Of a stretch of 6,716 nucleotides of DNA, positions 6,433 to 6,716 are shown piece by piece (positions within the stretch are counted from its first letter, which is position 1; the number at the start of each line of letters is the position of its first letter). The position numbers and the translations under genes are program-made. The notes beneath the pieces were generated by a model. That model saw only the letters and a program-made list of their open reading frames with translations, was not told where the DNA came from and ran no database searches. Source of the DNA: Dolichospermum compactum NIES-806 (lineage in GTDB: Bacteria > Cyanobacteriota > Cyanobacteriia > Cyanobacteriales > Nostocaceae); NCBI RefSeq assembly GCF_002368115.1, contig NZ_AP018316.1:2560128-2566843 (forward strand). Direction: 5' to 3'.

Positions 6433-6462
6433 GAAATCGCTGTAATAATCGGATTTTTTTTT
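6433..6462 (+). terminator. Very weak terminator-like sequence before the last gene
   Basis: AAATC at 6434-6438 can pair with GATTT at 6452-6456, and the stem runs directly into nine T residues at 6454-6462. The stem is only 5 bp, AT-rich and has a 13-nt loop, so intrinsic termination is doubtful. The left arm also overlaps the outer inverted repeat. It is recorded because it is the only T-run downstream of the operon. Confidence 0.15.
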
Positions 6463-6476
6463 AAAGATGAAATGTT

Positions 6477-6494
6477 AATTTCAAGTCTGAAATT
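6477..6494. repeat. AT-rich inverted repeat in the leader of the last gene
   Basis: AATTTCA at 6477-6483 and TGAAATT at 6488-6494 are perfect reverse complements around an AGTC loop, ending 21 bp before the ATG at 6516. A symmetric site here could be a repressor operator or an mRNA hairpin, but 7-bp AT-rich palindromes also arise by chance in DNA of this composition. Confidence 0.25.
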
Positions 6495-6515
6495 TCTGAA
6501 AAGAAGAAAATAAAA

Positions 6516-6716
6516 ATGAAAATGGTTAATCGTTCCTGTCCAGTTTGCGGTTCAAAGGATCAGTCTAAAGTCTTTGCTGAGGCTGACTTTGATCTTAATC
6601 AATTAGACAGTTTTGCCTTTGCTTCTCGTAAACTGCCTGAATATATGCACTACAGACTGATATCTTGTCCAACTTGTGATGTACTGTATGCCAGTCCAAT
6701 TCCTGAATTAAGTGAA
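6516..6716 (+). CDS. Probable SAM-dependent methyltransferase with an N-terminal zinc-binding motif, partial (3' end outside the window)
   Basis: Sixty-seven codons are open to the window edge. The protein starts MKMVNRSCPVCG and has paired cysteines, C8-x2-C11 and C51-x2-C54, the latter in SCPTCDVLYASPIPE at 50-64. This CxxC...CxxC layout followed by a D-V-L-Y-x-S-P-I-P block is typical of the zinc-ribbon-like N-terminus on class I methyltransferases found in sugar and polysaccharide clusters, where the SAM domain follows. That domain lies beyond the window, so the enzymatic call is inferred from the N-terminus only. The purine block AAGAAG at 6501-6506 is 9 nt before ATG 6516; ATG 6522 is an alternative start. 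A repeat-filled gap of 299 bp separates it from the upstream operon, though the function fits the same cluster. Confidence 0.75.
   Translation, partial: MKMVNRSCPVCGSKDQSKVFAEADFDLNQLDSFAFASRKLPEYMHYRLISCPTCDVLYASPIPELSE

Larger units (their letters stand above)
6236..6447. mobile_element. Candidate MITE-like element bounded by imperfect inverted repeats (outer pair)
   Basis: TATTACAGC at 6236-6244 is exactly reverse-complementary to 6439-6447. The match continues imperfectly inward: 10 of 12 bases agree between 6238-6249 and 6434-6445. If the outermost TA on each side is the target duplication, the terminal repeat would begin TTACAGC, which is compatible with IS630/mariner-type insertions. 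The element is about 212 bp, has no coding capacity and encloses a second inverted-repeat pair, so it may be composite. There is no comparison genome here to show an empty site, so the mobile-element call is inference. Confidence 0.35.
6217..6515. other. Non-coding, repeat-rich intergenic region
   Basis: No credible gene lies in these 299 bases; the reverse-strand frame across 6192-6380 is explained by repeats and lacks protein-like composition. The region holds two nested inverted repeats (6236-6447 and 6327-6424), a C-rich/G-rich hairpin at 6284-6309, a small hairpin at 6358-6373, a nine-T run at 6454-6462 and an AT-rich inverted repeat at 6477-6494. It separates the tightly packed operon from the next gene, so the last gene probably has its own promoter or depends on readthrough. 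Confidence 0.6.

Noticed and set aside
6236..6447. CRISPR array or tRNA in the repeat-rich gap
   Set aside because: There are no regularly spaced direct repeats and no cloverleaf; all repeats found are inverted pairs.

Overview
The window looks like a stretch of a cyanobacterial chromosome carrying part of a surface-polysaccharide or glycan-modification gene cluster. The cyanobacterial assignment is an inference. It rests on an AT-rich background, the C-rich intergenic repeat near 6270-6310, which resembles repeats dispersed in filamentous cyanobacterial genomes, and the overall style of the proteins. No 16S, photosynthesis or other marker gene is present, and no HIP1 octamer (GCGATCGC) was found.

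Layout, all genes on the + strand. Bases 1-160 are a non-coding leader with a possible -10 box. At 161-931 and 928-1833 lie the two halves of a split transketolase, overlapping by 4 bp as GTGA. At 1839-3467 is a polytopic membrane protein resembling GT-C glycosyltransferases. At 3477-5438 is one continuous gene for an extended-SDR sugar epimerase/dehydratase fused to a DPM1/ArnC-like GT2 glycosyltransferase with two C-terminal membrane helices. At 5464-6216 is a SAM-dependent methyltransferase with a hydrophobic tail. Gaps between these five genes are -4, 5, 9 and 25 bp, and most have a recognisable Shine-Dalgarno sequence, so they are very likely one operon. Bases 6217-6515 are non-coding and repeat-rich: two nested imperfect inverted repeats surround a GC-rich hairpin and a second small hairpin. 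At 6516 a second methyltransferase-like gene with an N-terminal zinc-binding cysteine motif starts and runs off the window.

How the genes may work together (inference). The SDR domain would change a nucleotide sugar. The fused GT2 domain would load the sugar onto a polyprenyl phosphate at the cytoplasmic face. After flipping, the GT-C protein would use the lipid-linked sugar as donor on the periplasmic side. The transketolase pair could transfer a two-carbon ketol unit to make an unusual sugar precursor, and the methyltransferase(s) could cap or decorate the sugar. No flippase, polymerase or export gene is visible, so the cluster must continue beyond the window or rely on factors encoded elsewhere.

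The points most worth following up are the split transketolase in a glycan operon, the SDR-GT2 fusion beside a GT-C protein, a nine-G homopolymer inside the methyltransferase, and the nested inverted-repeat element at 6236-6447.
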